Source of the DNA: Picocystis sp. L7
Taxonomy: Eukaryota; Chlorophyta; Picocystophyceae; Picocystales; Picocystaceae
Assembly (NCBI GenBank): GCA_020975725.1
Contig: QXJR01000025.1
Coordinates: forward strand, 1-64,000
Direction: 5' to 3'
DNA: 64,000 nt
Shown piece by piece: positions 43,062-54,374 of this stretch (position 1 is its first letter; every line of letters begins with the position of its first letter). The position numbers were made by a program, and so were the translations under genes. Below the pieces are notes generated by a model. That model saw only the letters and a program-made list of their open reading frames with translations. It was not told where the DNA came from and did no database searches.

Positions 43062-44938
43062 GATACCACCACAGCAAGCGTATCCATACGATGGTGACGA
43101 AGCAGATGGACGCAGGAAAGCACCAGGTGTGGCCGCCACGGTTCTTGTACGTCACCCTCGCCCTTGCAGCCACCGCACTGGTCACCAACACGTGGGTGTG
43201 GGTGGAAACCCTCACGTGTTCCCACTGCAACCACGACGAAATCGTGCCAGTCCAAGCCTCTCCTGACGTACCTGGTTCCCTGCGTCGCGCCTGGGAAGAA
43301 TGGAACCAAGTGGACGTGCCTGTGCGTTGGAACGGTGCACCCCCTCCCAAGACCCAGCTGCTGGAAGCCTTGGCGCTGGTGGCCAGCCTGCCACCCTCCC
43401 ATCCCATCAACCAATCCTGCACTCCTCCACCATTGGATCCACAACCCACCTGCACCGGCGGGACCGGCTTCACCGGCACACCGCTCCCCAGTCCGCGCCG
43501 GATCGTGCACATGGCCCTGCTTGGCTTTGAGACCGACACCCTGGAGATCTTGCTGCGCGAGGAAGTGGACGTGGTGGATGTGATATTCCTGGTGGAATCC
43601 ACCCGCTCCCACAATCCCCAAGGCCAGGACCCACGCGCCACCAAACCTCTGATGTGGGATCGATTGAAGCACAGCCCGCGGTTCCGGTTTGTGCCCCCAG
43701 ACAAGGTGGTCCACATTGTGGTGGACGATGCGGAGATGCAGCGTGCCAGGAGCGCATCGGTGGAGGATCGGTTCTCCGTGGAAGACATGCAGACCCGTGC
43801 GGGGATCGATCGCGTGAAGCACTGGGCGGAAGCGACGGGTCACCTCTCCCCAACCGACATCTTCATCAGCGGGGACGTGGACGAGGTTCCCAGCCGCTCG
43901 ACCCTGCATCGTTTGCGTTGGTGCGAGCTGACGGACCCCATGGTGTCCAGTGCGCTGTGGATGCCCATGGGGAGCCTGGATCGAGCATACATGGACAAGC
44001 GCATGGCTTTGGATTTGCCTTACACCTTCTGCAGCCCGACGATCTACCAGTGGGGCAGTGTCCTGGCGGGGCAGCACGACGGGACACGGATGACCACGTA
44101 CTCCACCCTCCGCGATCAGCAAGTCCCCTACCTCCTGGGAGGTTTGCACATGACCAACGCCGCTTTGATGCCCAACGTGATGTTGAAAGAACTGTCCGCC
44201 ACCTCGTACGGTTCCAAGGCCCCCACGCATGCGTACACCCAGATGCTGTTAGACCAGGAGCAGCGCAGCCGATATGCATTGAAAGCCCAGCCTGAGCTCT
44301 GGGAACGGGTTGTCCCCTTGCATGCCCTGGGAAGTCAATACGACGGCTGGCTTCGCTTTCTCCCCTGGTTTTTGGAGTGCAACCCTTGGCGGTATCCATA
44401 CTGGTTTGGTCACTCCGATCCCCGCAACCAAGCGCTGCTGTATGCGATGAAGCGGTTGGCTGCCGGGGAGGACCCCACTATTGTCCAACAGCTTCACCTC
44501 GTGAACATCCACCGGTGAGATTCTGGATGGAGACAGGAGGCGTCTGCTTCCTTCCCCTCGTGTTTGAACTTCGGATCGCAGAGGGAGAGGATTTGGATCC
44601 ATGGTTTCTCGGTCTTTCCAGGTTGGGGTGGTTTGTCCTTGCATGCCTTGTGCCTGCTGTGGTCCTGGAAATCCCCGCGTGGTGTTCCCCGACAGAAATT
44701 GCTGCAGGTCTGGGATGGTGTCTTGCTGGTTCGGCACGTCCCGTCCCTTCTGGATTTCCCTGTGTCTGCTTCCATGGATCCTTGCAACAAGTCCATTCTT
44801 TTCCTGATCACAAAGGAAGAAGGGCCAGGATGGGTGGATGGAACTGAACTTCTCATCTACCCATCCCACGCTCTGGGTGAACATTCATCGTAAACTCGCC
44901 TGGATCCATTCCCTCTCCCTCAAACCTCCTTTCCTTCC
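43062..44938 (+). repeat. Segmental duplication, unit 1 (GT17 copy C)
   Basis: About 1.88 kb, from just upstream of the copy C start to about 420 bp past its stop, recurs at 47852-49728 with only a handful of base differences seen by eye. Sequences on either side are unrelated. Confidence 0.85.
43091..44518 (+). CDS. GT17-family glycosyltransferase, copy C
   Basis: A 475-residue type II membrane protein with anchor at about 18-36, a CSHC.H cysteine/histidine cluster in the stem, and a GT17 domain (FETDTLEILL, DIFISGDVDEV, HMTNAALMPNVMLKELSATSY). It is nearly identical to copy D and shares its central 734 bp with copy B. MGAT3-like transfer of GlcNAc to N-glycan cores is the family's known activity; the algal product is not known. 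Two CCCCGGGG palindromes and a CACGTG box lie upstream. Confidence 0.9.
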   Translation: MVTKQMDAGKHQVWPPRFLYVTLALAATALVTNTWVWVETLTCSHCNHDEIVPVQASPDVPGSLRRAWEEWNQVDVPVRWNGAPPPKTQLLEALALVASLPPSHPINQSCTPPPLDPQPTCTGGTGFTGTPLPSPRRIVHMALLGFETDTLEILLREEVDVVDVIFLVESTRSHNPQGQDPRATKPLMWDRLKHSPRFRFVPPDKVVHIVVDDAEMQRARSASVEDRFSVEDMQTRAGIDRVKHWAEATGHLSPTDIFISGDVDEVPSRSTLHRLRWCELTDPMVSSALWMPMGSLDRAYMDKRMALDLPYTFCSPTIYQWGSVLAGQHDGTRMTTYSTLRDQQVPYLLGGLHMTNAALMPNVMLKELSATSYGSKAPTHAYTQMLLDQEQRSRYALKAQPELWERVVPLHALGSQYDGWLRFLPWFLECNPWRYPYWFGHSDPRNQALLYAMKRLAAGEDPTIVQQLHLVNIHR

Positions 44939-47880
44939 GCTGTTTAATCTTTTCTTTGCCCCGTTGCATTATCCTTTATGTCACATCCCAGCATTGACTC
45001 ACCTGGCCGTGTTTTTAGTACAAATCAATGCACCGTTTTTGGGGTTCACGCATTTGAGCACGTTTGATGGACGGACCGCTCTTGCGTTGAATGTTTAGAT
45101 CTAGTTTAATCCGTGTTTGACCTTTCTTGTTACATATGGTCCCGATTGGGAAAGCGTTTTAGTTGTATGCATGTTAGGTCCGATAAGAAATGAAGAGGCA
45201 ATCTTATCGATGAAACACTCGTTCTTTGGTACTTAGGTTGATTCTGTGCGAATCCCCATATTAAAAGAGACAAGATGTGCCAACAGCAGAAGCGCTTGAT
45301 CTCACAACTTGAGGGAGGATTAAGTCACAAGAATAATGGTAAAGCACGTGCGTATAAAACACGGGGGGGATGTTGGCATCCATGATAACAGTGTACTAGT
45401 TGATTTTTACGACGTGCACTGTGGCATGGGAGGGGTGCATACCCAAACGGATCATGCGGAGTTATGTTCAACTTGGTTCAAATTAAAATCGGACACTCTT
45501 GCATCCCATGTGGATGTTTGTGGCTTTGTTTCCCTCTTCGCAATGACGATTGGTGGACGAACAAATTGTATTTGTGAGAGATGAAACGCACAAGCACAAC
45601 AAAAAATTGTACAATTAAAAGCTTTGTTACATGGATTAGAAGCACAAGTACTATTTGAAAGATACGCAAATGTATAGTTGTGGCGCAATTCAAGCATTTG
45701 CGGGAGGGCAACAAGCATGAAGCACAAGAGTCCTTCAGCTTTTTTTACTAATCATCCTCTACTTAGAGCTCATGGTTACCTGCGAATCAACTTTACCGTA
45801 TTCTATCATCGCAAAACTGCAGCTTCGAGTATCTGTCGCACACTTCGAATTCCAAGAATTCCTTTTGGCCGTTGTAATCAAGAAACGTTAGCCTCGCTCT
45901 AACATGAGTGGGTGATAGTTTTTGGACATTTGGTTGCTACTCTGATTGAACGGCAACTTCATGCATCATTTAAAAAGACTCACTCATGGCAAGGGTCTTT
46001 GGCTACATTTCGCGATGTATTAGTCCTTGGCAAATTGAGCATAATGCCTACTTTCGATATTACTCGTAAATGCTCCATAAACATGCGTCTTAAACAAGGC
46101 AAGTGCACACTTGGCATTCATTGACCCATGATGGGGACTCCATTCAAATATTTTTGAATAATGGAAGATGACACGAACCCACCACGATGGCATTCAAGGT
46201 TGAAATGCCGTTGAGTTGAGATCAAGGGTGCACGGTGGACATCTCGTTCACCCCTAAGCAATGTTTACCGATGAAAGTGGACCGGTTCCGATGCAAGTCT
46301 CGATTTACTCGTTCTACCACCCGCTTTTGTGTGGGGCGAAGAATGCCCCAACTAATGGTCTCATTAGTCAAAATGGGACAACGAATCTAGAGTTGGATTG
46401 GTTCTCATTATAAATCCTCGTCTTCCTAGGTGTCAAAGGTACAAAATGTCGATCCTAATTGAGCCCAACAAGGTTTGATTTTGGAAAAGCTTAAGCAAGA
46501 ATTTCCCATTTCCCTTCCCATCATCTTGTCCCGAGTGATTCTCGGGTTCAATAGGTGAAGCAAAGATGACAAGATGGCGAAATGTCAATCAATCCAAGGT
46601 GGTCACCTCAAGACACCGTTAGGAACCACAAGGCCCAGCAAGGGTTCCTAACCCATTGAATGGGGTTATCTACCCCTCGATGGGCAAGGGTACTTAACTC
46701 ACCCACATTCGACTTTGATATCAAGTTGATCTTGACTTAGAAGACCACGAACCGCCTTTCGAGCGCCTCTCATCCTATAAGGCAACTTCCTCCACATTGG
46801 TGGAGTTCGAGAGCAAGGAGAGTGCTCCTGAGAGACACGCAACAAATGCGTGGGGAGCAACGAGTCTCCTTGGGCTCAAACATAACGTGCACACCTTTAC
46901 GAGAACCAATGCGCAAGTGCCAGATTTTAGCAAACCTGTGATCTACAAGAGGCGGCTCAAAGAAGGGAAAGGCAAAAGATATTGTTGCATGGAAGAAAAG
47001 CATTAGGCCAATCTCATGAATCATTAGGAACTTAATGTGAGGTGTGTTCCTATCAAATCTTCAAGAAAATCTATCCTCTCTACTTGCAGCGTACAAAACC
47101 GAGTCAAGTTTCTTAATTGAACGAGTTATTTCCCTCAACACACCATTCGTAACCGGGTGTTTTGCAGGACGATGTGTTTCCTCATTGAGTTGCTTCATCT
47201 TCCTGCTTTAATCGAACATCCGGATCAAGTGCCCCCATCGACTTATAGTGCGTGGAGATCGGGTGCACTTGATAGGAGAATCAAGGTCACCATCGGGGTG
47301 AGAGTATAATCTTAATCATGGGGGTTCAAAGCTCAATCGCAACTCATGGGGATGCTCCTCGAACAGTCCATCGGCGTGGGTTCCCTCTGGAACACCGACA
47401 GTTACCTTCCGTTATTCATTCCATAGGTTTGCATGTCAACTTGGGCACTAGGCATGTCACGAACTTGGTTCCAAGGTTATTCATCGTGTTCCAATCGCTT
47501 CCTTTGCTTCGTCTTCTAGGTTTCCCATAGTCTTACGAAGACAACCAATTGCCTACTTCTAGGTACCTACCCGCACACCCATCTCTCATTCAGCGCGAAC
47601 CCACCGGAGTGACTCTCACCTACGATCTCCCGCCTTTGGTGCGACATCCTCCTTCCCAACATCGATGGGATGGCCCCATCCCTTATCCCAACGAGAATCG
47701 AGAACACCTTTGAGGGGGGAGGGCGAATATTCTCCGAATTGGGGCGACCCTGGTGGACGAACACGATTGTACACAACTCGATTGACCGACTGGTTGCAGT
47801 CAACCTTCAGTCGCAACACAAGGGCAAGGTCCACGTTCAGTCGTTCGAGATGACACCACCACAGCAAGCGTATCCATACG
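44519..47880. other. Low-GC gene-free stretch between GT17 copies C and D
   Basis: 44519-44938 is the 3' part of the duplicated unit. 44990-47560 is visibly richer in A/T than the flanks and carries only short frames without domains. 47450-47520 resembles 13520-13590 (shared TCACgAACTTGGTTCCAAG core), so both hold a piece of one dispersed repeat, probably a decayed mobile element. Confidence 0.4.
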
Positions 47881-49728
47881 ATGGTGACGAAGCAGATGGA
47901 CGCAGGAAAGCACCAGGTGTGGCCGCCACGGTTCTTGTACGTCACCCTCGCCCTTGCAGCCACCGCACTGGTCACCAACACGTGGGTGTGGGTGGAAACC
48001 CTCACGTGTTCCCACTGCAACCACGACGAAATCGTGCCAGTCCAAGCCTCTCCTGACGTACCTGGTTCCCTGCGTCGCGCCTGGGAAGAATGGAACCAAG
48101 TGGACGTGCCTGTGCGTTGGAACGGTGCACCCCCTCCCAAGACCCAGCTGCTGGAAGCCTTGGCGCTGGTGGCCAGCCTGCCACCCTCCCATCCCATCAA
48201 CCAATCCTGCACTCCTCCACCATTGGATCCACAACCCACCTGCACCGGCGGGACCGGCTTCACCGGCACACCGCTCCCCAGTCCGCGCCGGATCGTGCAC
48301 ATGGCCCTGCTTGGCTTCGAGACCGACACCCTGGAGATCTTGCTGCGCGAGGAAGTGGACGTGGTGGATGTGATATTCCTGGTGGAATCCGCCCGCTCCC
48401 ACAATCCCCAAGGCCAGGACCCACGCGCCACCAAACCTCTGATGTGGGATCGATTGAAGCACAGCCCGCGGTTCCGGTTTGTGCCCCCAGACAAGGTGGT
48501 CCACATTGTGGTGGACGATGCGGAGATGCAGCGTGCCAGGAGCGCATCGGTGGAGGATCGGTTCTCCGTGGAAGACATGCAGACCCGTGCGGGGATCGAT
48601 CGCGTGAAGCACTGGGCGGAAGCGACGGGTCACCTCTCCCCAACCGACATCTTCATCAGCGGGGACGTGGACGAGGTTCCCAGCCGCTCGACCCTGCATC
48701 GTTTGCGTTGGTGCGAGCTGACGGACCCCATGGTGTCCAGTGCGCTGTGGATGCCCATGGGGAGCCTGGATCGAGCATACATGGACAAGCGCATGGCTTT
48801 GGATTTGCCTTACACCTTCTGCAGCCCGACGATCTACCAGTGGGGCAGTGTCCTGGCGGGGCAGCACGACGGGACACGGATGACCACGTACTCCACCCTC
48901 CGCGATCAGCAAGTCCCCTACCTCCTGGGAGGTTTGCACATGACCAACGCCGCTTTGATGCCCAACGTGATGTTGAAAGAACTGTCCGCCACCTCGTACG
49001 GTTCCAAGGCCCCCACGCATGCGTACACCCAGATGCTGTTAGACCAGGAGCAGCGCAGCCGATATGCATTGAAAGCCCAGCCTGAGCTCTGGGAACGGGT
49101 TGTCCCCTTGCATGCCCTGGGAAGTCAATACGACGGCTGGCTTCGCTTTCTCCCCTGGTTTTTGGAGTGCAACCCTTGGCGGTATCCATACTGGTTTGGT
49201 CACTCCGATCCCCGCAACCAAGCGCTGCTGTATGCGATGAAGCGGTTGGCTGCCGGGGAGGACCCCACTATTGTCCAACAGCTTCACCTCGTGAACATCC
49301 ACCGGTGAGATTCTGGATGGAGGCAGGAGACGTCTGCTTCCTTCCCCTCGTGTTTGAACTTCGGATCGTAGAGGGAGAGGATTTGGATCTATGGTTTCTC
49401 GGTCTTTCCAGGTTGGGGTGGTTTGTCCTTGCATGCCTTGTGCCTGCTGTGGTCCTGGAAATCCCCGCGTGGTGTTCCCCGACAGAAATTGCTGCAGGTC
49501 TGGGATGGTGTCTTGCTGGTTCGGCACGTCCCGTCCCTTCTGGATTTCCCTGTGTCTGCTTCCATGGATCCTTGCAACAAGTCCATTCTTTTCCTGATCA
49601 CAAAGGAAGAAGGGCCAGGATGGGTGGATGGAACTGAACTTCTCATCCACCCATCCCACGCTCTGGGTGAACATTCATCGTAAACTCGCCTGGATTCATT
49701 CCCTCTCCCTCAAACCTCCCTTCCTTCC
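47852..49728 (+). repeat. Segmental duplication, unit 2 (GT17 copy D)
   Basis: Second unit of the 1.88-kb duplication that includes a whole GT17 gene. The left edge begins inside the shared CACCACAGCAAGCG stretch. Confidence 0.85.
47881..49308 (+). CDS. GT17-family glycosyltransferase, copy D
   Basis: A 475-residue protein differing from copy C by one residue seen by eye (VESA for VEST) and a few silent bases. Anchor, stem and GT17 motifs are intact. The upstream region differs from that of copy C just above the duplicated part: it lacks the CCCCGGGG palindromes, so the two near-identical proteins may be expressed differently. This looks like a very recent duplicate. Confidence 0.9.
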   Translation: MVTKQMDAGKHQVWPPRFLYVTLALAATALVTNTWVWVETLTCSHCNHDEIVPVQASPDVPGSLRRAWEEWNQVDVPVRWNGAPPPKTQLLEALALVASLPPSHPINQSCTPPPLDPQPTCTGGTGFTGTPLPSPRRIVHMALLGFETDTLEILLREEVDVVDVIFLVESARSHNPQGQDPRATKPLMWDRLKHSPRFRFVPPDKVVHIVVDDAEMQRARSASVEDRFSVEDMQTRAGIDRVKHWAEATGHLSPTDIFISGDVDEVPSRSTLHRLRWCELTDPMVSSALWMPMGSLDRAYMDKRMALDLPYTFCSPTIYQWGSVLAGQHDGTRMTTYSTLRDQQVPYLLGGLHMTNAALMPNVMLKELSATSYGSKAPTHAYTQMLLDQEQRSRYALKAQPELWERVVPLHALGSQYDGWLRFLPWFLECNPWRYPYWFGHSDPRNQALLYAMKRLAAGEDPTIVQQLHLVNIHR

Positions 49729-49902
49729 ATCGCTTAACATGGAGTTAACTCGACACCTCTCCGCCCCACTGAACCCGAGCAGTTTAGGGGTAAACTTCAC
49801 CCTGGCGTGGGGTGTAGACAGGAGATCCTTCGCTTAATGTAAGTGGATGTCGATCGTAAATTCCGTGCTCGGTGATGGCGACGGTTCATTTTTTCGAGCA
49901 CC
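49309..49902. other. Spacer; end of duplicated unit and upstream of the J-domain gene
   Basis: Duplicated DNA to 49728, then about 170 bp of unique sequence before the start at 49903. No gene recognised. Confidence 0.4.
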
Positions 49903-51255
49903 ATGACACGCGCGCGCGCTTGTTCTGCGGCGATGGCGGACGCTTTGTCGCGCTTGGAGGCGAATCCCCGCGACCACGAAGGATATCTGGCCCTTGCACG
50001 TTGCAGTGCACGTGCTGGTGATGCCTTGGCGGCGCAGGAGGCGTTCCGGATCGCACTTCGGATCCTGCTGGAAGCACCTGAGTGTCCACAGGAAAAGATG
50101 GATGGGAAAGACCGCCAAAGAATGGCTTTGAACGTGCAGATGGAACAAGAAAAGGTGCTGCAAGAAGCTAAGTGGAGGGAACAAGATGCCATGGAGGCCT
50201 TGCGGAGGAGACAGGACAGGCAAGGGGAACGGGAACAGACAGAAACCTCGCCTGGAGGTGCAGCAGATCGAACGAAGGATCCAACCACCTCAAACAGATA
50301 CGCAAGAAATAGCAGTGCAACAAAGTGGGATCGCGAGGAAGCCAAGACCAGATTTTCACTCAAGGAGGGTAGGCGAAGACCATCCAGACACATTCCTTCC
50401 CATGCACCGCACGCCACATACCACGGCCATCAACCGTATCAGCATGACCATTGGCGGAAGGAGGAGCCAGCAGGTACAGAAACCGGCCATGGGAACAATT
50501 CACACGAGAGGAATGTCCAAGAATGCGTGTCAAACGAGTTGAACCATTACCAACTGCTGGGGGTGGAAGAAAGTGCAGATTTCAGCACGATCCGAAAAGC
50601 GTACTTGAAGAAGGTGGTCACCGCGCATCCGGACAAGGGAGGAGATGCTTTTTTGTTTGCAAGAATGCAAGAAGCTTACAGTACACTGGGAGACTATGCT
50701 GCCAGACTAGCCTACGATCGACGGGCCCGGCGCAGTGTTGCCTCCCCTTCTGGACCAGGCCAAGAGCACTTTCCTGGACAGGAAGGCGATCCTGAAGTAC
50801 CTCAAAATCACACCCATCTTTCTGAAGAAGACTACAACAGGATGCTTTGTAACAAGGCAGAGCAGACGATCGCCAAAGCCCAATCACTGAAACTGGAGGG
50901 AAGGCTGGAAGAAGCATTGGAGATTGCCACGGAAGCCGTTCGAGTGGCCATTGCAGGCAAGATGGGGGATTTGCAAAAGTATTTGTTGACACGAGCGCGT
51001 ATCAACCATGAACTGGGAAGATACAGTCATGCCATTGCAGACGCAGAAGAAGCCTTGTCCAGACACGAAAACTGCGAAGAGTGCTTATGGCTGTTGGGCC
51101 AGCTTCATTTTCACGAGGCACAATGGGAAGAAGCAGAGGAAGTTTTGATGAGGTTATCTTGTGTTTCTCGGGACTCGTCTTTGGTTGCAAAGTCTAATGC
51201 CTTGCTTGAGAAAGTTACAAGCCAGTCTGCAAAGCTTGATTGTTTTTTTGCGTAG
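49903..51255 (+). CDS. J-domain (DnaJ-like) protein with TPR-like helices
   Basis: A 450-residue protein. The N-terminal 20-60 (PRDHEGYLALARCSARAGDALAAQEAFRIAL) looks like a TPR repeat. 75-110 is charged and probably coiled coil, followed by a low-complexity linker. The J domain (214-276, NHYQLLGV...) has the HPD triad at 242-244 that stimulates Hsp70 ATPase. Residues about 325-430 form further TPR-like helical pairs (ALEIATEAVRVA, HAIADAEEAL, QWEEAEEVL). It is therefore a co-chaperone linking Hsp70 to a TPR-bound partner; no signal peptide, so cytosolic or nuclear. Met11 (49933, GCGATGGCGG) is an alternative start with better context. Confidence 0.88.
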   Translation: MTRARACSAAMADALSRLEANPRDHEGYLALARCSARAGDALAAQEAFRIALRILLEAPECPQEKMDGKDRQRMALNVQMEQEKVLQEAKWREQDAMEALRRRQDRQGEREQTETSPGGAADRTKDPTTSNRYARNSSATKWDREEAKTRFSLKEGRRRPSRHIPSHAPHATYHGHQPYQHDHWRKEEPAGTETGHGNNSHERNVQECVSNELNHYQLLGVEESADFSTIRKAYLKKVVTAHPDKGGDAFLFARMQEAYSTLGDYAARLAYDRRARRSVASPSGPGQEHFPGQEGDPEVPQNHTHLSEEDYNRMLCNKAEQTIAKAQSLKLEGRLEEALEIATEAVRVAIAGKMGDLQKYLLTRARINHELGRYSHAIADAEEALSRHENCEECLWLLGQLHFHEAQWEEAEEVLMRLSCVSRDSSLVAKSNALLEKVTSQSAKLDCFFA

Positions 51256-53516
51256 GATTTGCCTTTCATTAGTTGGATGATCACTGTTTTCCCTGCTTTC
51301 AACTGTCTTTGCTTGCCCAGGACATCTACGCTGCCCATGGTTGAGATCCATAGCAATGTTGGGTTTTCGCACAGTGCTTGCATTCTTCATGTATGTACGC
51401 GACGTGCGGCAGGCCAGAATTCTTACGATGATTGGCTGCCGCTGGCCAGGATTCGGCAGTGGAAGTGGAGCTTCTGGACCCAAACAATGGCCAATTTCGT
51501 GGGCAAACGTGTTCACGTTAGTTGTGCAATGTTCATCTTGCGTTGTGCTATCTGCACGTTACGTTCTTTGAATCTGTACTAGCCCAGTACCGTTCATTTT
51601 CACAGTTCAAGGCTTCATGCTACCTAGGCGCAGGACTGCCCATGCATTGCTTGGTCAAACAATGCGATCAAAGATATTTGTTTTTGTGCAGTGAGCACTT
51701 CAAGGTCGTGGTTGGGCAACAGTCACAGATTTACCTATCCAGCTGAGGAGGTGTAAACTCTGCTGTTTCCATCCTGCTCGGAGCACTCGGTGCAGGAGCA
51801 TCTGTTCCTTGTTTGCATCGATATTGCAATGTTGGCTCTGCATCTTCTCACTTTCTTTACAGCATGCCAGGGATATGCAAACGCAAAGTAAGGAAGGAAC
51901 TTCTGCTACTGATGCTGGCAAGCCTTTTGACCCAACCCTCGCTTTGATTCTGCTTCAACGCTGCACATTTGTATAGGACCCTACCATTGTTATGTGCTAG
52001 ATTGGCACTTTGAGTCATGGAACGAAACAAAAATGCAGTCAGAAGGGCACGTAAAAGTTGGTGCTTTTACTGCATGCATCTCCTGTTGGCTACAAGTTGC
52101 ACCGACCAACAATGCATTCTCTTGAGTCATCCTTCACTGTGATGACAGTCAAATCAACGCGTAGAACTTCTAATGAGTGAAAGAAGGTGAAGCGTACTCC
52201 ATGGTATATGCGTGTCCCGCGGGATGTTCGAGACACCAATTGGGGGTGTGCATGGTTTGTTTTCCGAAGGAGCACGGTAATCTATGGTTGAAGACACCCT
52301 CTTGCTGCAAAGTAAACGATAGAGTTGCTTTTTGGTAGCCTTGAGAAGAAAGCGTTGGGTTCTTGCAAGCAATCCACTAGCGAGTGGCAGATGCACACCT
52401 AGCTCTCACCCACGGTGATTTTCTTGTACTCTTGGCATGTATGCCCACACAGAAAATGTCTTGATTTCCAATGGAATGTTACCATCGATTCTCTTCTGGG
52501 CAAAGCTTGCAGAGGTCGAACAAAGTGAATAAACCAATTTTCTTGTGCAGCAAGGGAGGGGTCGAAATCTATCTCAAATTCAATGCATGATGGGCATGGG
52601 TGGGATTCAGGTACGCGTAGCGAGTGCATTGCTGGCATCCATGCATACGGCACTGGCATACTTAAAGGAATAGGAATCAACGCAGTGCATGGAGCTTTCT
52701 TTCGCCAATGCACCTTCGCTAGGTATGCGAAAGGATCTTACGCTGTCATCTTCCTCCGCGTTTTGGGCCTGTATTCAGCATCAATGTGGTTTGGAAGGAA
52801 CCCCTTCCAAACCGTTCGAATGGGGGTTCCTCGGTCCTGGATCCGTTCCTTGTGTTTGCTTCAGCTCGGTGGCCGCGCTCTTGTGCGAGCCTCCCACGTT
52901 GGGCGGTCGCTGTTGTGTCCGCGTGCCCTTGGGATGATCATGCACCTCCTTCCTCCCCCTTGGCATCCATTGGTCAGCTGCTCCATGTCACCATCATCTG
53001 CTCCACCACACTTGTCCAGTGGCCAGCACCTTCCCCGACCTGCCAGCCAATCCCCATCCACCCCTCGAGAGAAGAAACTCCCCCTTTCCCGCCAAAACCT
53101 TCGGTCCGACCCTTCCCTCCCCTCCGAGTTAACTTCGTCAAAAACTCGAGCGCTTCGGCGTGGTCCAGGCGCGCCACCTCCGCACACGTGCGACACGCCT
53201 GTCCTTCGCCTCTTCCTTGGACGTTCGCAGCTGTGCAACGTGCTTGCAGAGCTTCACTCGCCTGCGAGGTCGAAACGCGCCGTTGGCCAAACAAAGCCAC
53301 GGCACGAGCCTGGACCAGGAGGTTCCTGGTGGTGTGGTGGACAAGCAGCTTCCCTTGTTCCCCCCCCAAAAATATTTGAACACCGCCCCGGGGCGAATAT
53401 TGGGTTGTGTTGGAGGTCCAGCAGCTGCACCAGCCACAGACGCGCGGATCGAGGGGAACCGCGGAGGGCCGCTCCGTCAACCGAGCAGGAGGAACAGGAC
53501 GCGACACGAAGGACGA
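51256..53516. other. No supportable gene
   Basis: A 2.3-kb stretch. The 334-residue plus-strand frame at 52583-53587 is low in coding character and overlaps a promoter-like GC-rich region. 53384-53396 is a CGCCCCGGGGCGA palindrome. Confidence 0.35.
53384..53396. promoter_or_regulatory. CGCCCCGGGGCGA palindrome (near copy)
   Basis: Lies 121 bp upstream of the ATG at 53517 and is followed by ATATTGG. Same motif family as 42986-42999 and 56324-56337. Confidence 0.4.
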
Positions 53517-53921
53517 ATGGCTGCACGTGGAGCCGTCTGGATGAAGGTGTGCATGTGGCTGTGGTTGGTGCTGGCTGCAGCTGCTAGCGATCAACTCAAC
53601 GTATCTTCCAGATACCACCGGCACACCGATCCAGAACGGACGAAGGAGAAAGGCTCGCAAGGAGAGCCCTCCATCGCCACAGCCATCCGCACGGCATCCA
53701 AGGACGTTCAATCCCTCGCTGCCCTCCTGGAAGAGTTCTATGGAAAGAGGAGCCTGGAGGAAAGGATGGCTCTGGTGCGTTTCCTGAACAAGCGAGCCAA
53801 GCAGAGGAGTGCGAAGCTGGAGGCGGTGGTTGACACGGCTTTGTCCGCCTACCGCATCATTGCACCGTTTGCGCTCATGCGAATGGCCCTACGATGGAAA
53901 ACAAGAGTGAAGCACGAGTGA
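53517..53921 (+). CDS. Small secreted or ER protein, unknown function
   Basis: A 134-residue protein with an N-terminal signal peptide (MAARGAVWMKVCMWLWLVLAAAAS) and a mature part rich in Lys/Arg and Ala that is predicted mostly helical (SIATAIRTASKDVQSLAALLEEFYGKRSLEE in part). The frame is open upstream, but the ATG at 53517 was chosen because it gives a signal peptide and lies 121 bp after the palindrome motif. No family recognised. Confidence 0.55.
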   Translation: MAARGAVWMKVCMWLWLVLAAAASDQLNVSSRYHRHTDPERTKEKGSQGEPSIATAIRTASKDVQSLAALLEEFYGKRSLEERMALVRFLNKRAKQRSAKLEAVVDTALSAYRIIAPFALMRMALRWKTRVKHE

Positions 53922-54374
53922 ACGCTTTCATTACGGTTCGAGGGTTGCCTTTTGTGCAATATTCTCTCGCAAACTTCCCTGGTTGTGCAGAGCTACGTGG
54001 ACCCAGCTGGAGAGGAAGCGACGTGTCCTGAAGGATGAACGCACGATGCAGGTTTAAGTCAGGAAGCTAATGCTCTGCAGTGTACTGTTTCCCGAAACAA
54101 ACAGCATGGATCCAAATCGAAGAATTACGTGTCCCCTTGTATCAATATAAACAAGTCGTGAATGGTGGTTTATTCAATTGCAATCGCATGGGAGGCAAGG
54201 CTATTGTCCTGCACGCCGCTGAAGGAAAGTTTTGCCCAGTGGCAGCCTTTCAATCTATCAAGGATGTGAAGGCAGTAGAATAAGCGGGCCGCCATTCGCA
54301 CATTTCACCGTAGTCATGTAAGTTATCACGTTTGCCCAGCCATTGATGTCAGATTGTAGAGAAAAAGTCGCGCG
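53922..54374. other. No supportable gene
   Basis: Convergent 3' ends of the small secreted gene and the ceramide synthase. A 67-residue frame at 54080-54283 has no recognised domain. Confidence 0.35.

Larger units (their letters stand above)
41766..43090. other. Spacer with candidate promoter of GT17 copy C
   Basis: No gene recognised. The 3' end holds two CCCCGGGG-centred palindromes (42944-42956 and 42986-42999) and a CACGTG box within TCGATCACGTGATC (about 42914-42927). Confidence 0.4.

Noticed and set aside
42920-44230. 436-residue minus-strand frame (also 47800-49020, 40281-41156, 36497-37360)
   Set aside because: Antisense of the GT17 genes; conserved only because the DNA blocks are identical.
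52583-53587. 334-residue plus-strand frame
   Set aside because: Composition looks non-coding, no domain, overlaps the start of a better-supported gene in another frame.
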